A stretch of DNA of 64,000 nt, from assembly GCF_002504165.1 (NCBI RefSeq), contig NZ_CP021404.1, positions 2,294,001 to 2,358,000 of the forward strand. Reading direction: 5' to 3'. Under the pieces are notes generated by a model. That model was not told the DNA's origin, did not search any database, and saw only the letters and a list, made by a program, of their open reading frames with translations. Positions 46,132 to 56,580 of this stretch are shown here, one piece after another (within the stretch, counting starts at the first letter, position 1; every line of letters starts with the position of its first letter). This DNA comes from Pacificitalea manganoxidans (GTDB lineage: Bacteria > Pseudomonadota > Alphaproteobacteria > Rhodobacterales > Rhodobacteraceae). The translations under genes were made by a program, and so were the position numbers.

Positions 46132-48375
46132 CTATTCCGCCGCATCCGCCAGCGCCGTGATCCGGGGCAGCCGGATTTCGGCACAGGCGCCGCGATGGGC
46201 GTTCTGCTCGAATTGTGGGGCATCGGTCAGCGTCAGTGTGCCGCCGTGCTCCTCGATGATCTTCTTGACGATGGGCAGGCCCAGCCCGGTGCCCTTGTCG
46301 CGCGTGGTGACATAGGGCTCGAACAGGCGCGCCTTATCCTCGGGCAGGCCGATGCCGTTATCCATGATGCGGATGCGGGCGTGGCGGTCGCTCAGGTCCA
46401 GCGTCACCCGCACCTGCGGGGCAAAGCCGTCGGGCGCGCCCTGATCCTGCAGGCTTTCGATCGCCTCGCCCGCATTCTTGATCAGGTTGGTCAGCGCCTG
46501 ACTGATCATGGTGCGGTCGACTTCCGCCGGGACCGATGTTTCCGGCAGATCCCAGCTCAGCGCGGGGCCAAGCTGCTGGCTCTGCAGCGTCACCGCATCG
46601 CGCAGCAGGGCCACCAGATCGGTCTCCGCGCGCTCCGGCTCCGGCATGCGCGCGAATTTGGAAAACTCATCGACGATCCGGCGCAGGTCGTTGGTCTGCC
46701 GCACGATCACGCCGGTCAGATTGTCCAGCGCTTCGGCGTCCTCGCCCTCCACATGGCGAGAGAACTTGCGCTTGATCCGCTCGGCGGACAGCTGGATCGG
46801 GGTCAGCGGGTTCTTGATCTCATGCGCGATGCGCCGGGCCACATCGCCCCATGCCGCCATCCGCTGGGCGGAGACCAGATCGGTCACATCGTCGAAGGCC
46901 ACCACATAGCCCGCCAACTGTCCGTCACCGCCGCGCCGCGTGGCCATCCGCACCAGCAGGTTTTCCAGATGCCCCTGCCGGGACAGGCGGATCTCCTCCT
47001 GCGCCACGTCGTCCTGTCCTTCGCGCAGCCGCGCCAGCAGCCCCGCGAATTCCGGCACCGCATGGCCCAGGGCCGCATGGGTGTCGGCGCTGTCTTCCAG
47101 TTGCAGCATCCGCAGCGCGGAGCGGTTCATGAAATCGACCCGGCCCTCGGCATCCAGCCCGATCACCCCGGCGGTGACCGAGGACAGCACGGAATCGAAC
47201 AGCATCCGCCGTTCTTCGATCTGCGCGTTGGTCTCCAGCAGCGCGTCGCGCTGGCCCTTGAGCTGCGCGGTCATACGGTTGAACACCCGGCCCAGCAGCG
47301 CGATCTCGTCGTCGCCCGGCTCCTCATGCACCCGCACCGACAGATCGCCGGAGCCGACCTGATCCGCCGCGCTCGCCAGCCGCCCGACGGGCCGCGCCAG
47401 CCGCTCCGCGAACCACAGCCCGAACCAGATCGCCGCCAGCAGCAAGATCAGCGCAAAGCCCAGATAGACAAGCGAAAATTCGAACAGCAGCCGCCCGCGT
47501 TCGGTTTCTAACTGTTGATAAAGCCGCGCGCTTTCCTGCGTGTCATCCAGCAGGGCGAGGATATCGCCATCCACCGTGCGGCTGACGTAAAGCAGCCGGT
47601 CGGGAAACGCCGTCAGCGCCACAAGCGCGCGGAATTCGTTGTTGTCCCAATCTTCGATGATGACCGTCTCGCCCGCATTGGCACGGGCGATTTCGGCGCG
47701 GCTGGGTTGCTCGTAATCGAACAGGTAGGACCGCTCCCCCCGCGCCCGGATCGTGCCGTCGCCGTCGATCACATAGGCTTCGCGCAGACCGCGCTGCACC
47801 TGCGTCTGGCCTTGGGTCAGGATCTGGCGCAATTCGCCGTCGGACACCAGAAACCGGGCGGTGCGCGCCACGTTCAGGTAACCTGCCAGCGCCGCGGAAT
47901 CCTGTCGCAGATCCTGCCGGTGCTCATCCTCATAGGCTTCGGCGGCGGCAAGCGACGCGCCCACGACCTGCCGCACCCGGTCGGAAAACCAGCCCTCCAG
48001 ACCGACATTGATCGTCAGCCCGGCAAAAATGGCGACAAGAACGGTGGGCACCAGCGCAATGCCGACGAACACCCCCGTCAGCCGCAGATGCAGCTTCGAG
48101 CCGGCAGAGCGTTTGCGCCGCGCCGCCACCATGCGCGAGATCCGCACCGCGACCAGAGCCGCCACCACAAGGATATAGACAAGATCGGCCATCAGGATCA
48201 GCCGAAGCGCCAGCGAATTGGCGCCCTGCTCCAGCGGGCCCAGGATCAACAGCGTCGCGATCACCAGCACCGGCCCGAGCATCACCAGCCCGAGCGTGGC
48301 GTGACTTTGCAGCCGCCGCAATCGTCTAAGGCGCGCGAGTCGTTCCCAACTCACCCGTCGTGCATGGGTTGCCAA
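46132..48375 (-). CDS. ntrY: Nitrogen regulation sensor histidine kinase NtrY
   Basis: 747 residues: two or three N-terminal membrane segments (about 26-85 and 100-125), a periplasmic/CACHE-like sensor region, another membrane segment (about 300-325), HAMP (ARPVGRLASAADQVGSGDLS), PAS (MLFDSVLSSVTAGVIGLDAEG), the HisKA box [20 protein letters not shown] and HATPase_c (LTNLIKNAGEAIE, DNGIGLPED, GTGLGLPIVKKI). It phosphorylates NtrX. The start is uncertain: the frame opens with TTG at 48375, and GTG at 48354 is a reasonable alternative; neither has a strong Shine-Dalgarno. The 250 bases upstream (48376-48625) hold a 7-bp hairpin (48458-48477) and nothing else recognised. Confidence 0.95.
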   Translation of the reverse strand: MATHARRVSWERLARLRRLRRLQSHATLGLVMLGPVLVIATLLILGPLEQGANSLALRLILMADLVYILVVAALVAVRISRMVAARRKRSAGSKLHLRLTGVFVGIALVPTVLVAIFAGLTINVGLEGWFSDRVRQVVGASLAAAEAYEDEHRQDLRQDSAALAGYLNVARTARFLVSDGELRQILTQGQTQVQRGLREAYVIDGDGTIRARGERSYLFDYEQPSRAEIARANAGETVIIEDWDNNEFRALVALTAFPDRLLYVSRTVDGDILALLDDTQESARLYQQLETERGRLLFEFSLVYLGFALILLLAAIWFGLWFAERLARPVGRLASAADQVGSGDLSVRVHEEPGDDEIALLGRVFNRMTAQLKGQRDALLETNAQIEERRMLFDSVLSSVTAGVIGLDAEGRVDFMNRSALRMLQLEDSADTHAALGHAVPEFAGLLARLREGQDDVAQEEIRLSRQGHLENLLVRMATRRGGDGQLAGYVVAFDDVTDLVSAQRMAAWGDVARRIAHEIKNPLTPIQLSAERIKRKFSRHVEGEDAEALDNLTGVIVRQTNDLRRIVDEFSKFARMPEPERAETDLVALLRDAVTLQSQQLGPALSWDLPETSVPAEVDRTMISQALTNLIKNAGEAIESLQDQGAPDGFAPQVRVTLDLSDRHARIRIMDNGIGLPEDKARLFEPYVTTRDKGTGLGLPIVKKIIEEHGGTLTLTDAPQFEQNAHRGACAEIRLPRITALADAAE

Positions 48376-48625
48376 GGGCCTGCCCCGTTCCTGTCGCCGC
48401 GCAAGCGCAGCCTACCGCCAATCAGCCCGTGATCGTTGCCGGGCCCCTGCGCCCGCTGCCCCGCACAATGGCGGGGCTCGGGGCCGGGTCGGTCGGGTCC
48501 GCCTGCCCTGCCCTGCCGCACATGGACTGCCCCCGAAGGGCCAGCGCAGCGCGCCTGTGACATTTGCGATACGACTGATGCCGAATCGCGACATGCGACC
48601 CCAGCGCCACGGGTCTGTTGCGGTT

Positions 48626-50032
48626 TTACATCAACTTGCGTCGACGTGTCACGCGAATATCGAGGTCGGTGATCTTCTTGCGCAGGGTATTGCGGTTAAT
48701 GCCCAGCAGATCCGCGCATTTGGCCTGATTGCCGCCTGTGGCATCCAGCGCGATCTCGATCAGCGGCATTTCCACTTCCTTCAGGATGCGCTGATACAGG
48801 CCCGGAGGCGGCAGAACCCCGCCATGCAGGTCGAAGTAGCGGCGCAGATGCTTGCCGACCGAGGCCGAAAGCTTCTCGCCCTCGCCCCCGCCCACCAGCG
48901 GCTCGATCGCAGGCTGGTTGCCCAGCACCAGTTCCACTTCCGAACGGCCAATCTCCTCCTCGGCGGAGGTGACGACCAGACGGCGGATGGTGTTTTCCAA
49001 CTGCCGCACATTGCCGGGCCAGCTATAGGCGCGCACCAGATCCATCGCCGGGTTCGAGAACCGGCGCAGCGGCATGCCGTCCCGCTCCGCCCGCGTCAGG
49101 AAATGCTCGGCCAGCAGCGGGATGTCATCGACCCGTTCGCGCAGGCTGGGCACCGCCACGGCGACACCGCCCAACCGGTAGAACAGATCCTGACGGAAGC
49201 TGCCGCTTTCCATCTTCTGCATCAGATCGCCTTGCGAGGTCGCCATGACCCGCGGTGCGGTGTCGCCGAACGTGTCCAGCATCCGCACGATCCGCGCTTG
49301 CGCGTCGGCATCCAGATCGCCCACCTCGTCAAACAGGATCGAGCCGCCGCGCGCCCGCGCCACCACCGAGGCCGGGCCGTCCGCGCCCGCCAGATCGGCT
49401 GCCGAGGCCACCACGAAGGGCAATGTGCGCCGGTCCGAAAAATCATGGATCGCCCGCGCGATCAGCGATTTACCCGTGCCGCTTTCGCCGGTGATCAGAA
49501 CCGGCAGATCGGTATTCATGACCCGCGCCACCAGCCGATAAAGCGCCTGCATCAGCGGCGTGCGCCCCACCAGCGGCAGATCCTCGCCCTGCTCGGCAGC
49601 CGCCGCGATGGCGCTGCCCTGCGCCGCCGCGCGGGCGGCACTGTCGATGCGCTGGCTCGCGGCGCGGCGCTTGGTTTCCAGCGCCCGCGCCGCCCGCTTC
49701 ATCAGGTCCGGCAGGTCAAAGGGCTTGGGCAGGTAATCGTAGGCATCGGCCTCCGCCGCCTGAATGGCCGTCATGATGGTGTTCTGCGCCGAAATGACGA
49801 TGACCGGCAGGCCCGGACGCTCCTCCGAGATCTTCGGCAGCATCTCCAGCCCGTTGCCATCGGGCATCATCACATCCGAAATCACCAGATCGCCTTTGCC
49901 CTCCTCGACCCAGCGCATCAGCGTCACCAGCGACGAGGTCGCGTGCACCTTGCAGCCAGCGCGCGTCAGCGCCTGCGTCAGAACCGTGCGGATCGTGCGG
50001 TCGTCATCTGCAACCAGAACTGTGCCGTCCAT
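48626..50032 (-). CDS. ntrC: Nitrogen regulation response regulator NtrC
   Basis: 468 residues: receiver domain (VADDDRTIR, phospho-acceptor in [18 protein letters not shown]), AAA+ with Walker A GESGTGKS and Walker [11 protein letters not shown], and a Fis-type HTH ([21 protein letters not shown]). The GAFTGA sigma54-contact loop is missing: the region reads [18 protein letters not shown]. Rhodobacter capsulatus NtrC also lacks it and activates sigma70 promoters, so this protein probably works the same way. Its ATG overlaps the ntrB stop by one base (TGATG). It governs ammonium assimilation genes in response to GlnB/NtrB. Confidence 0.96.
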   Translation of the reverse strand: MDGTVLVADDDRTIRTVLTQALTRAGCKVHATSSLVTLMRWVEEGKGDLVISDVMMPDGNGLEMLPKISEERPGLPVIVISAQNTIMTAIQAAEADAYDYLPKPFDLPDLMKRAARALETKRRAASQRIDSAARAAAQGSAIAAAAEQGEDLPLVGRTPLMQALYRLVARVMNTDLPVLITGESGTGKSLIARAIHDFSDRRTLPFVVASAADLAGADGPASVVARARGGSILFDEVGDLDADAQARIVRMLDTFGDTAPRVMATSQGDLMQKMESGSFRQDLFYRLGGVAVAVPSLRERVDDIPLLAEHFLTRAERDGMPLRRFSNPAMDLVRAYSWPGNVRQLENTIRRLVVTSAEEEIGRSEVELVLGNQPAIEPLVGGGEGEKLSASVGKHLRRYFDLHGGVLPPPGLYQRILKEVEMPLIEIALDATGGNQAKCADLLGINRNTLRKKITDLDIRVTRRRKLM

Positions 50033-51129
50033 CAGTCTTGTTCCTCGTCGCTTTCTGTTTCTGTGGGCGCCACCGGCAGCGAAATGCGGAACGCGGTCCG
50101 CCCCGGCACGCTGTCCACGGTCACCCAGCCCTCATGGTCGAGGACGATCTTGCTCACCAGCGCCAGCCCCAGCCCGGTGCCGTTCTCACGGCCCGAAACG
50201 AAAGGCTCGAACACTTCCGCCGCGATCGAGGGCGGCAGCCCCGGACCATCGTCGATGATTTCCACCTGCAACGGCACCGGCGCATGCGTGCCATCGCGCC
50301 GCCGCACCCGCAGCGACCCCTCGTAATAGGTCCGCAGACGGATCTTGCCCGGCTCGCCCTTGCTGGCCTCGGCGGCGTTTTTCAGCAGGTTCAAAAACAC
50401 CTGCAACAACTGGTCGCCATCGGCGAATGTGGCAGGCAGCGACGGGTCGTAATCGTCGCTGATCTCCATATGCGCGGCAAACCCGACACGTGCCGACCGG
50501 CGCGCCCGGTCCAGCAGATCATGGATATTGACCGCCCGTCGCTGCGGCGGGCTCAGATTGCCGAATTGCTCCACCTGCTCCAGCAGCTTCACGATCCGGC
50601 GGCTTTCGGCCACGATCAGATCGGTCAGCTCCAGATCATCCTTGGTCAGCCCCATGGACAGAAGCTGCGCCGCGCCGGTGATCCCGGCGAGCGGGTTCTT
50701 GATCTCATGGGCCAGCATCTCGGCCATGCCGATCGCCGATTTCGCAGCCGATTCCACCTGCAACGACCGGCCCAGCCGCCCCGCGATTTCGCGCGGGGAC
50801 ACCATCAGCATCAACATGCCCTCGGGCGCGTCGATGCCCGTCAGCGGCGCAATCTGCACATTGCAATGCACCGGCGCCCGCTGACCGGGGCTGACATCCA
50901 CATCGTTGAGAAACAGCGCCGACTGGTTCGCCCGGACGCGGGCAAAACTTTCCTCCATCGGCGCGTCGATCATCAGCCGGTCCCAGACAGGCTGGCCCTT
51001 CAGCGTCTTGACCGTGGTGTTCATGAACACCTCGCCCGCCGGGTTCAGCGCCGCGATGGTGTCATCGGCGCCAATCAGCAGCGTCGGCACCGGCAGCGAG
51101 GCCCAGATGTTGCAATCATGCAGGATCAT
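50032..51129 (-). CDS. ntrB: Nitrogen regulation sensor histidine kinase NtrB
   Basis: 365 residues, cytosolic. A PAS domain (about 10-115, [20 protein letters not shown]), the H-box [20 protein letters not shown] and HATPase_c ([41 protein letters not shown]). It phosphorylates or dephosphorylates NtrC under PII control. The ATG overlaps the dusB stop (ATGA); GTG 51141 is an alternative start. Acidic C-terminus (TESDEEQD). Confidence 0.95.
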   Translation of the reverse strand: MILHDCNIWASLPVPTLLIGADDTIAALNPAGEVFMNTTVKTLKGQPVWDRLMIDAPMEESFARVRANQSALFLNDVDVSPGQRAPVHCNVQIAPLTGIDAPEGMLMLMVSPREIAGRLGRSLQVESAAKSAIGMAEMLAHEIKNPLAGITGAAQLLSMGLTKDDLELTDLIVAESRRIVKLLEQVEQFGNLSPPQRRAVNIHDLLDRARRSARVGFAAHMEISDDYDPSLPATFADGDQLLQVFLNLLKNAAEASKGEPGKIRLRTYYEGSLRVRRRDGTHAPVPLQVEIIDDGPGLPPSIAAEVFEPFVSGRENGTGLGLALVSKIVLDHEGWVTVDSVPGRTAFRISLPVAPTETESDEEQD

Positions 51130-52172
51130 GCGGCGCGGCACTCCGTTGTGTCAGATTGGGTTGCGGGATCGCGCGCGGCGCGCCCCGGGGCGGCGTCCTC
51201 GACAATCGCCCCGTCAAAAGCCTGCTCCAGCAGCGCCATCACCTGTTCGGGCGCGCGCCCGGTCAGGATCTCGCGCCGCAAATTGGGCGTGGCCTGCGTG
51301 TGCTCCAGATACCAGCCCAGATGCTTGCGCGCGACGCGCAGCCCCAGATCGATCCCGTAGAAGCTCAGCATCGCCTCGTAGTGGTCCTGCACCATCCGCC
51401 CCAGCGCCGCGCCCTGCGGCACCGTCGGCGCGGGCGTGCCGTATAGCGCGTGCGCCACCTGCGCCAGCAGCCAAGGCCGCCCCTGCGCGCCGCGCCCGAT
51501 CATCACCCCCGCCGCGCCGGAGGCCACCAGCGCCGCGCGGGCCGTTTTGGCATCGACGACATCGCCATTGGCCACCACCGGCACCGACACCGCGCTGACC
51601 GCAGGCGCGATCGCCGCCCAGTTCGCCCGGCCTTTGTAGAACTGACAGCGCGTGCGCCCGTGAACGGTAATCATCGCCACGCCCGCCGCTTCGGCACGGG
51701 CCGCGATATGCGGCGCGTTCAGGCTGTCATCGTCCCAGCCCAGCCGCATTTTCAGCGTCACCGGCACGGACACCGCGCCCACCACCGCCTCGACCAGCCG
51801 CAGCGCGTGATCGGGTGTGCGCATCAAGGCCGATCCGGACAGCCCGCCCGTCACCTTCTTGGCCGGGCAGCCCATGTTAATGTCGATGATCTGCGCACCG
51901 TTGGCTTCGACCATGCGCGCAGCTTCGGCCATCCAATGCGGGTCTTTGCCCGCCAGCTGCACGGAGGTGGCCTGTTGGTCCAGCCCTAGTTCCGCGCGTT
52001 CGCGCACACCGGGTTTGGCCTGCACCATTTCCTGACTGGCGACCATTTCCGACACGACCAGCCCCGCGCCGAATCGTGACACCAATTGCCGGAAGGGCAG
52101 ATCGGTGATGCCAGCCAGCGGAGCCAGCAGGACAGGCGGGGTTCCAGGCAGAGACGCCGGGGAAACAGACAA
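51126..52172 (-). CDS. dusB: tRNA-dihydrouridine synthase DusB (NifR3)
   Basis: 348 residues, FMN TIM barrel: APLAGITDLPFRQLVSRFGA at the N-terminus, catalytic Cys102 in NMGCPAKKVTGG, HGRTRCQFYKG, NGDVVDA and GVMIGRGAQGRPW. It reduces specific uridines in tRNA. The start is TTG 52172: no ATG/GTG exists at a sensible place, and AAGGA lies 8 bases upstream. The open frame upstream is not conserved. It forms the classical Rhodobacter nifR3-ntrB-ntrC operon, with ATGA coupling to ntrB. Confidence 0.94.
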   Translation of the reverse strand: MSVSPASLPGTPPVLLAPLAGITDLPFRQLVSRFGAGLVVSEMVASQEMVQAKPGVRERAELGLDQQATSVQLAGKDPHWMAEAARMVEANGAQIIDINMGCPAKKVTGGLSGSALMRTPDHALRLVEAVVGAVSVPVTLKMRLGWDDDSLNAPHIAARAEAAGVAMITVHGRTRCQFYKGRANWAAIAPAVSAVSVPVVANGDVVDAKTARAALVASGAAGVMIGRGAQGRPWLLAQVAHALYGTPAPTVPQGAALGRMVQDHYEAMLSFYGIDLGLRVARKHLGWYLEHTQATPNLRREILTGRAPEQVMALLEQAFDGAIVEDAAPGRAARDPATQSDTTECRAA

Positions 52173-52344
52173 TTGCTCAATCCTTGTGCAGACGGTTTCT
52201 GATAGAGAGGTTTGCCCCCCGGATGGAAGAGTTCGGTGCCCCCCGTCCAACAGAAAACCGGGGGGCGCACAAAATTTAGGCGCATGACCCGTGGTCCGGC
52301 TTCGCGATTGCCCCGCACACGGGCAAAGATTAGACACCTTGGCC

Positions 52345-53688
52345 ATGACATCCGCCCCTGCCTCGCCTCAGTCCCCTGCTGCCGCGCCCGCCGCCACCAG
52401 CGCAGACGCCGCCCCGGGCTGCCTCGCCGGGGGCGATTCCTCTGCGCCGGTCTTCGCCGCGATCCTCGTTGCCGCTGGGAAAGGCACGCGTATGGGCGGC
52501 ACGCTTCCCAAGCAATTCCAGCAGCTTGGCCCCCGCGCCGTGCTGGCGCACAGCTATGACGCGCTGGCCTGCCATCCACGCATCGCAAACGTCGTCTGCG
52601 TCGTGCACCCCGATGACCGCGCCCGCGCCGCCGCGCTGCTGCCCCCCGGCACCGTGCTGGTCGCTGGCGGGGCGGATCGCGTGGCCTCGGTCCGGGCCGG
52701 GCTTGCCGCACTGCCCGATGCCGCGACACATGTGCTGATCCATGATGCAGCGCGCCCGCTCCTGCCCCGCGCCGTCACCGACCGGGTGATCGCCGCGCTG
52801 GCAGCAGGGGCCGAAGGCGCGGCGCCCGCGCTCGCCGTGATCGACGCGCTCTGGCAGGAGGATACCGGCGGCACCGTCGCCCGCGCCGTGCCCCGCGACG
52901 GGCTGTGGCGGGCCCAGACGCCCCAAGGGTTCGCCCTGCCCGCCCTGCGCGCCGCCCACGCCCGCCCCCTGCCCGCCGACGCCGCCGATGATGTTGCCAT
53001 CGCCCGCGCCGCCGGTCTGCGGGTGGACATCGTCGCGGGGGCGGAAGACAACTTCAAACTCACCCATCCCGGCGATCTCGACCGCGCCGCGCGCATCCTG
53101 CGCGCCCGCGCGATGCAGGACGACGCCGCCGCAGAAAGGCCGCACATGGATATCCGCACCGGCAATGGCTATGACGTGCACCGCTTTGGCGCCGACGCGC
53201 TTGGCCGCAATGACCGCGTCACCCTGTGCGGGGTCGAGATCCCCCATGATCGCGGGCTACAGGGCCATTCCGACGCCGATGTCGGCATGCATGCGTTGAC
53301 GGATGCGATCTATGGCGCGTTGGCGGAGGGCGATATTGGCCGCCATTTCCCGCCCAGCGACCCGCAATGGAAAGGCGCGGCATCCGAGGTGTTTCTTGCC
53401 CATGCCATCGACCTCGCCCGCGCGCGCGGCTTCGGCATGGCCAATTGCGACGTCACGCTGATCTGCGAATACCCCAAGATCGGCCCCCATGCTGAGGCCA
53501 TGCGCGCCGCGCTCGCCCGGATCACCGGCACGGAGGTCGCGCGTATTTCGGTCAAGGCGACCACATCGGAGCGGCTGGGCTTCACCGGGCGCGGCGAAGG
53601 CATCGCCGCCATCGCCACCGTCGCGCTGATATCGCCCGCGCCGACCGCCGCATCCACCCCTTCCACGCCCGATACCGGAGCCGCCTGA
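52345..53688 (+). CDS. ispDF: Bifunctional IspD/IspF of the MEP isoprenoid pathway
   Basis: 447 residues. An N-terminal Ala-rich tail (about 35 residues) precedes IspD (2-C-methyl-D-erythritol 4-phosphate cytidylyltransferase: [30 protein letters not shown]). From about residue 270 comes IspF (MECDP synthase: [39 protein letters not shown]). Fused IspDF is common in alphaproteobacteria. It is divergent from dusB (172 bases) and overlaps pgpA by one base. Confidence 0.97.
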   Translation: MTSAPASPQSPAAAPAATSADAAPGCLAGGDSSAPVFAAILVAAGKGTRMGGTLPKQFQQLGPRAVLAHSYDALACHPRIANVVCVVHPDDRARAAALLPPGTVLVAGGADRVASVRAGLAALPDAATHVLIHDAARPLLPRAVTDRVIAALAAGAEGAAPALAVIDALWQEDTGGTVARAVPRDGLWRAQTPQGFALPALRAAHARPLPADAADDVAIARAAGLRVDIVAGAEDNFKLTHPGDLDRAARILRARAMQDDAAAERPHMDIRTGNGYDVHRFGADALGRNDRVTLCGVEIPHDRGLQGHSDADVGMHALTDAIYGALAEGDIGRHFPPSDPQWKGAASEVFLAHAIDLARARGFGMANCDVTLICEYPKIGPHAEAMRAALARITGTEVARISVKATTSERLGFTGRGEGIAAIATVALISPAPTAASTPSTPDTGAA

Positions 53689-54197
53689 TGCAGACCAAAC
53701 CCTTTGCGCGCCTGATCGCCACGGTCTTTGGCACCGGCAATCTCAAACCCGCCCCCGGCACATGGGGCAGCGCGGTCGCGATCCCGCTGGGCTGGGCGCT
53801 GCATTACGCCGGTGGCTTTCCGCTGCTGCTGGTGGCAAGCGTCGTGGTCTTTGGCCTTGGCTACTGGGCCACGCGCGAGGCCACCCGTGGCGAGGCCGAT
53901 CACGACCCATCCGAGATCGTCATCGATGAGGTCGTGGGCCTCTGGATCGCGCTGTTCCCGCTGTCCTTCGGGATGTGGCGCATGGGCGCGGAGCCGCATG
54001 TTTTCCCGTGGCCGGGCTGGGTCGGCGCGTTCCTCACCTTCCGCCTGTTCGACATCTGGAAGCCCGGCCCCGTCGGCTGGGCAGATCGCAAGGGCGGCCC
54101 GATGGGCGTGATGCTCGATGACGTGATCGCCGGGCTGATGGCCGCCGTGGTCGTGGCGCTTGCCGCCGCCGTGGCGCATGGGGTGCTGCTGCGATGA
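53688..54197 (+). CDS. pgpA: Phosphatidylglycerophosphatase A
   Basis: 169 residues, four membrane segments. Family motifs are [21 protein letters not shown], quoted in part as KPAPGTWGS, the acidic [14 protein letters not shown], and [12 protein letters not shown] with a final helix containing DDVIAG. It removes the terminal phosphate of PGP to give phosphatidylglycerol. Start and stop overlap its neighbours (TGATG with ispDF; ATGA with cinA), forming one operon. Confidence 0.95.
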   Translation: MQTKPFARLIATVFGTGNLKPAPGTWGSAVAIPLGWALHYAGGFPLLLVASVVVFGLGYWATREATRGEADHDPSEIVIDEVVGLWIALFPLSFGMWRMGAEPHVFPWPGWVGAFLTFRLFDIWKPGPVGWADRKGGPMGVMLDDVIAGLMAAVVVALAAAVAHGVLLR

Positions 54198-54685
54198 GCG
54201 CGCCCGACGACCAGACCCGCGCGGCCCATCTGCTCGATCTGGCCCGGGCCGCTGGCTGCCGTATCGCCACCGCCGAAAGCTGCACCGGAGGCCTGATCGC
54301 CGGCGCGCTCACCGACCTGCCCGGCAGCTCCGACATATTCGACCGGGGTCTGGTCACCTATTCCAACACCGCCAAGGAAAGCCTGCTCGGCGTGGATCCC
54401 GACACGATCCGGCTGTTCGGCGCGGTTTCCGAGGAGGTCGCCCTGCAAATGGCCGATGGCGCCCTGTCGCGCTCGGACGCGGACATGGCCGTCGCAGTCA
54501 CCGGCGTCGCGGGCCCCGGCGGCTCCGACGCAAAGCCCGAAGGCCGCGTCTGCTTTGGCCTCGCCCGCATCGGCCACGCGACCCACACCGAAACGGTCGA
54601 ATTCGGCGCCATAGGCCGCCGCCATGTCCGCGCGGCCACCGTCGCCCACGCGCTCGAACTTCTGATCGCCGCACTGGACAGCTGA
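54194..54685 (+). CDS. CinA C-terminal-domain protein (nicotinamide-nucleotide amidohydrolase, PncC type)
   Basis: 163 residues, the stand-alone CinA C-terminal domain without the MoaB-like N-terminal part. Conserved [36 protein letters not shown] and [21 protein letters not shown]. Family members deamidate NMN to NaMN for NAD recycling. The start overlaps the pgpA stop (ATGA). Confidence 0.93.
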   Translation: MSAPDDQTRAAHLLDLARAAGCRIATAESCTGGLIAGALTDLPGSSDIFDRGLVTYSNTAKESLLGVDPDTIRLFGAVSEEVALQMADGALSRSDADMAVAVTGVAGPGGSDAKPEGRVCFGLARIGHATHTETVEFGAIGRRHVRAATVAHALELLIAALDS

Positions 54686-54744
54686 CCCCGCTCCGAGAGG
54701 CGGCACGCGCGCTAGCGACCCGCGCGGGCCAGCGTCTGAACTCA

Positions 54745-55103
54745 GCACCCCCGCCTGCGAACAAGCGAAGCGCGCAGGCGAGCGCCTGTCCGCCCCATCG
54801 GGCTGGCGCTTGGCCACCTCGCGCAGACCTCTGAATGGGGAGGAACACGGCACCATAAAGCGCGACGCTCAACCGCAGCAGCGCCACCCCACGGGCAGGC
54901 TATCGTTGGGCCTAGAACTCGTCCGGCCACCCCCCGAATTTAGCGCACCCGCTCTCGAACAAGGCCAAAGGCCGCGAGAGCGAGCGCCTGCCCGTCCCCA
55001 CGGGCTGGCGCTTGGCCACCTCACGCTGACCTCGGAACGGAGAGGAACACGGCACCATAAAACACACCGGCCCCACCCCAGCAGCGCCACCCCACGGGCA
55101 GGC
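54745..55103 (-). repeat. Paired dispersed repeat, locus 3 (two copies, inverted orientation) between cinA and dctM
   Basis: This fills most of the 494-base gap 54686-55179. Copies lie at 54745-54900 and 54943-55103, read on the minus strand, with a 203-base period. They carry the same blocks as the other loci in reverse complement: GCGCCTG..GGGCTGGCGC, CACGGCACCATAAAG and GCGCCACCCCACGGGCAGGC. The dctM terminator follows at 55130. Confidence 0.87.
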
Positions 55104-55129
55104 TCCCGTTGCACCACCCCCCAAACAAC

Positions 55130-55159
55130 AAAGGCGCGCCCATCGCCGGGCGCGCCTTT
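55130..55159 (-). terminator. Rho-independent terminator of the dctPQM operon
   Basis: A 12-bp perfect stem AAAGGCGCGCCC/GGGCGCGCCTTT with a 6-base loop, 21 bases after the dctM stop, followed on the minus strand by TTGTTGTTTGG. Confidence 0.8.
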
Positions 55160-55179
55160 CCTAAGCTGCCGAACCGGGG

Positions 55180-56574
55180 TCAGTTCGTGATGATCTCCGG
55201 CCCCATCAGGCTGATCGGTAGCGCGGTCGACAGCCATGGCACATAGGTGATCAGGATCAGGAACACGAACAGCACGGCAAGGAACGGTGCCGCCGCGCGG
55301 ACCACCCGCATCATCGGCATCCCCGCCACGCCCGAGGTGACGAACAGGTTCAGCCCCACCGGCGGCGTAATCATCCCGATCTCCATGTTCACCACCATGA
55401 TGATGCCCAGATGGATCGGATCGACCCCCAGTTCGATCGCGATCGGAAAGACCAGCGGCGCCACGATCACGATCAGGCCCGAAGGCTCCATGAATTGCCC
55501 GCCGATCAGCAGGATCACGTTCACGATGATGAGGAACATGATCTTGCCGAACCCCGCCGACAGCATCGCCTCGGCGATCTGCTGGGGGATCTGCTCATCG
55601 GTCAGGACGTGCTTGAGGATCAGCGCATTGGCGATGATGAACATCAGCGTGATCGTCAACTTGCCCGCATCCAGCAGCGTCGCGCGGGTGTCGCGATGCA
55701 CGAACGCGGTGAGCAAAGTCCACGGCTTGCGCAGCACGCTCGATTTCGCTTGGCCGTCCCGCGCGGCCAGCGGCCCCATGTCGCGATAGACGAAACATGC
55801 CACAAGGAACGCATAGACCGAGGCCACCGCCGCCGCTTCGGTGGGGGTAAAGATCGCGCCGGTCACGCCCGGAATGCCGTAAATCCCGACCATGATGATG
55901 ACGATCAGCATCAGCCCCCAGAACGCATCGCCGAAACTGGCGCGGATCTCGCCCCAGCCCAGCCACTCGCCCTTGGGCATGTTCTTGATGACCGCCATGA
56001 CATAGATCGTCGCCATCAGCATCAGACCCGCCAGCAGCCCCGGCACCACACCGGCAAGGAACATCCGCCCCACCGACACATCGGTCGCGGAGGCATAGAC
56101 CACCATCACGATGGACGGCGGGATCAGGATGCCCAGCGTGCCCGCGTTACAGATCACGCCAGCGGCGAAATCGCGGGTGTAGCCGACCTCTCGCATCGCG
56201 GCGATCACGATCGTCCCGATTGCCACCACCGTCGCGGGCGAAGACCCCGAAAGCGCGGCAAAGATCATGCAGGCGAACACGCCCGCAATCGCCAGACCGC
56301 CGCGCATATGGCCGACGCAGGCGATGGAAAACCGGATGATCCGCTTGGCCACGCCGCCCGTCGACATGAACGACGACGCAAGGATAAAGAACGGGATCGC
56401 CAGCAGCGTGTAATGCCCCGCCATCGCCTGATAGAGCGATTGCGCAATCGAGGCGAGCGACGTGTCCGAGAACACGAGCAGAAACACGATCGAGCTCAGG
56501 CCCAGCGACACCGCGATCGGCACCCCGATCAGCAGCAGCCCGATCACCATCGCGAAGAGAATAAGCACGTCCAT
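55180..56574 (-). CDS. dctM: TRAP transporter large membrane subunit DctM
   Basis: 464 residues, about 12 membrane segments, the normal DctM size or slightly longer owing to a cytoplasmic loop (about 235-275, YRDMGPLAARDGQAKSS). Family stretches: GSSPATVVAIGTIVIAAM, IPPSIVMVVYA, PVGLNLFVTSGVAG. It forms the ion-coupled channel of a TRAP uptake system. It lies 6 bases after dctQ. Confidence 0.95.
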   Translation of the reverse strand: MDVLILFAMVIGLLLIGVPIAVSLGLSSIVFLLVFSDTSLASIAQSLYQAMAGHYTLLAIPFFILASSFMSTGGVAKRIIRFSIACVGHMRGGLAIAGVFACMIFAALSGSSPATVVAIGTIVIAAMREVGYTRDFAAGVICNAGTLGILIPPSIVMVVYASATDVSVGRMFLAGVVPGLLAGLMLMATIYVMAVIKNMPKGEWLGWGEIRASFGDAFWGLMLIVIIMVGIYGIPGVTGAIFTPTEAAAVASVYAFLVACFVYRDMGPLAARDGQAKSSVLRKPWTLLTAFVHRDTRATLLDAGKLTITLMFIIANALILKHVLTDEQIPQQIAEAMLSAGFGKIMFLIIVNVILLIGGQFMEPSGLIVIVAPLVFPIAIELGVDPIHLGIIMVVNMEIGMITPPVGLNLFVTSGVAGMPMMRVVRAAAPFLAVLFVFLILITYVPWLSTALPISLMGPEIITN

Positions 56575-56580
56575 GGCAGA

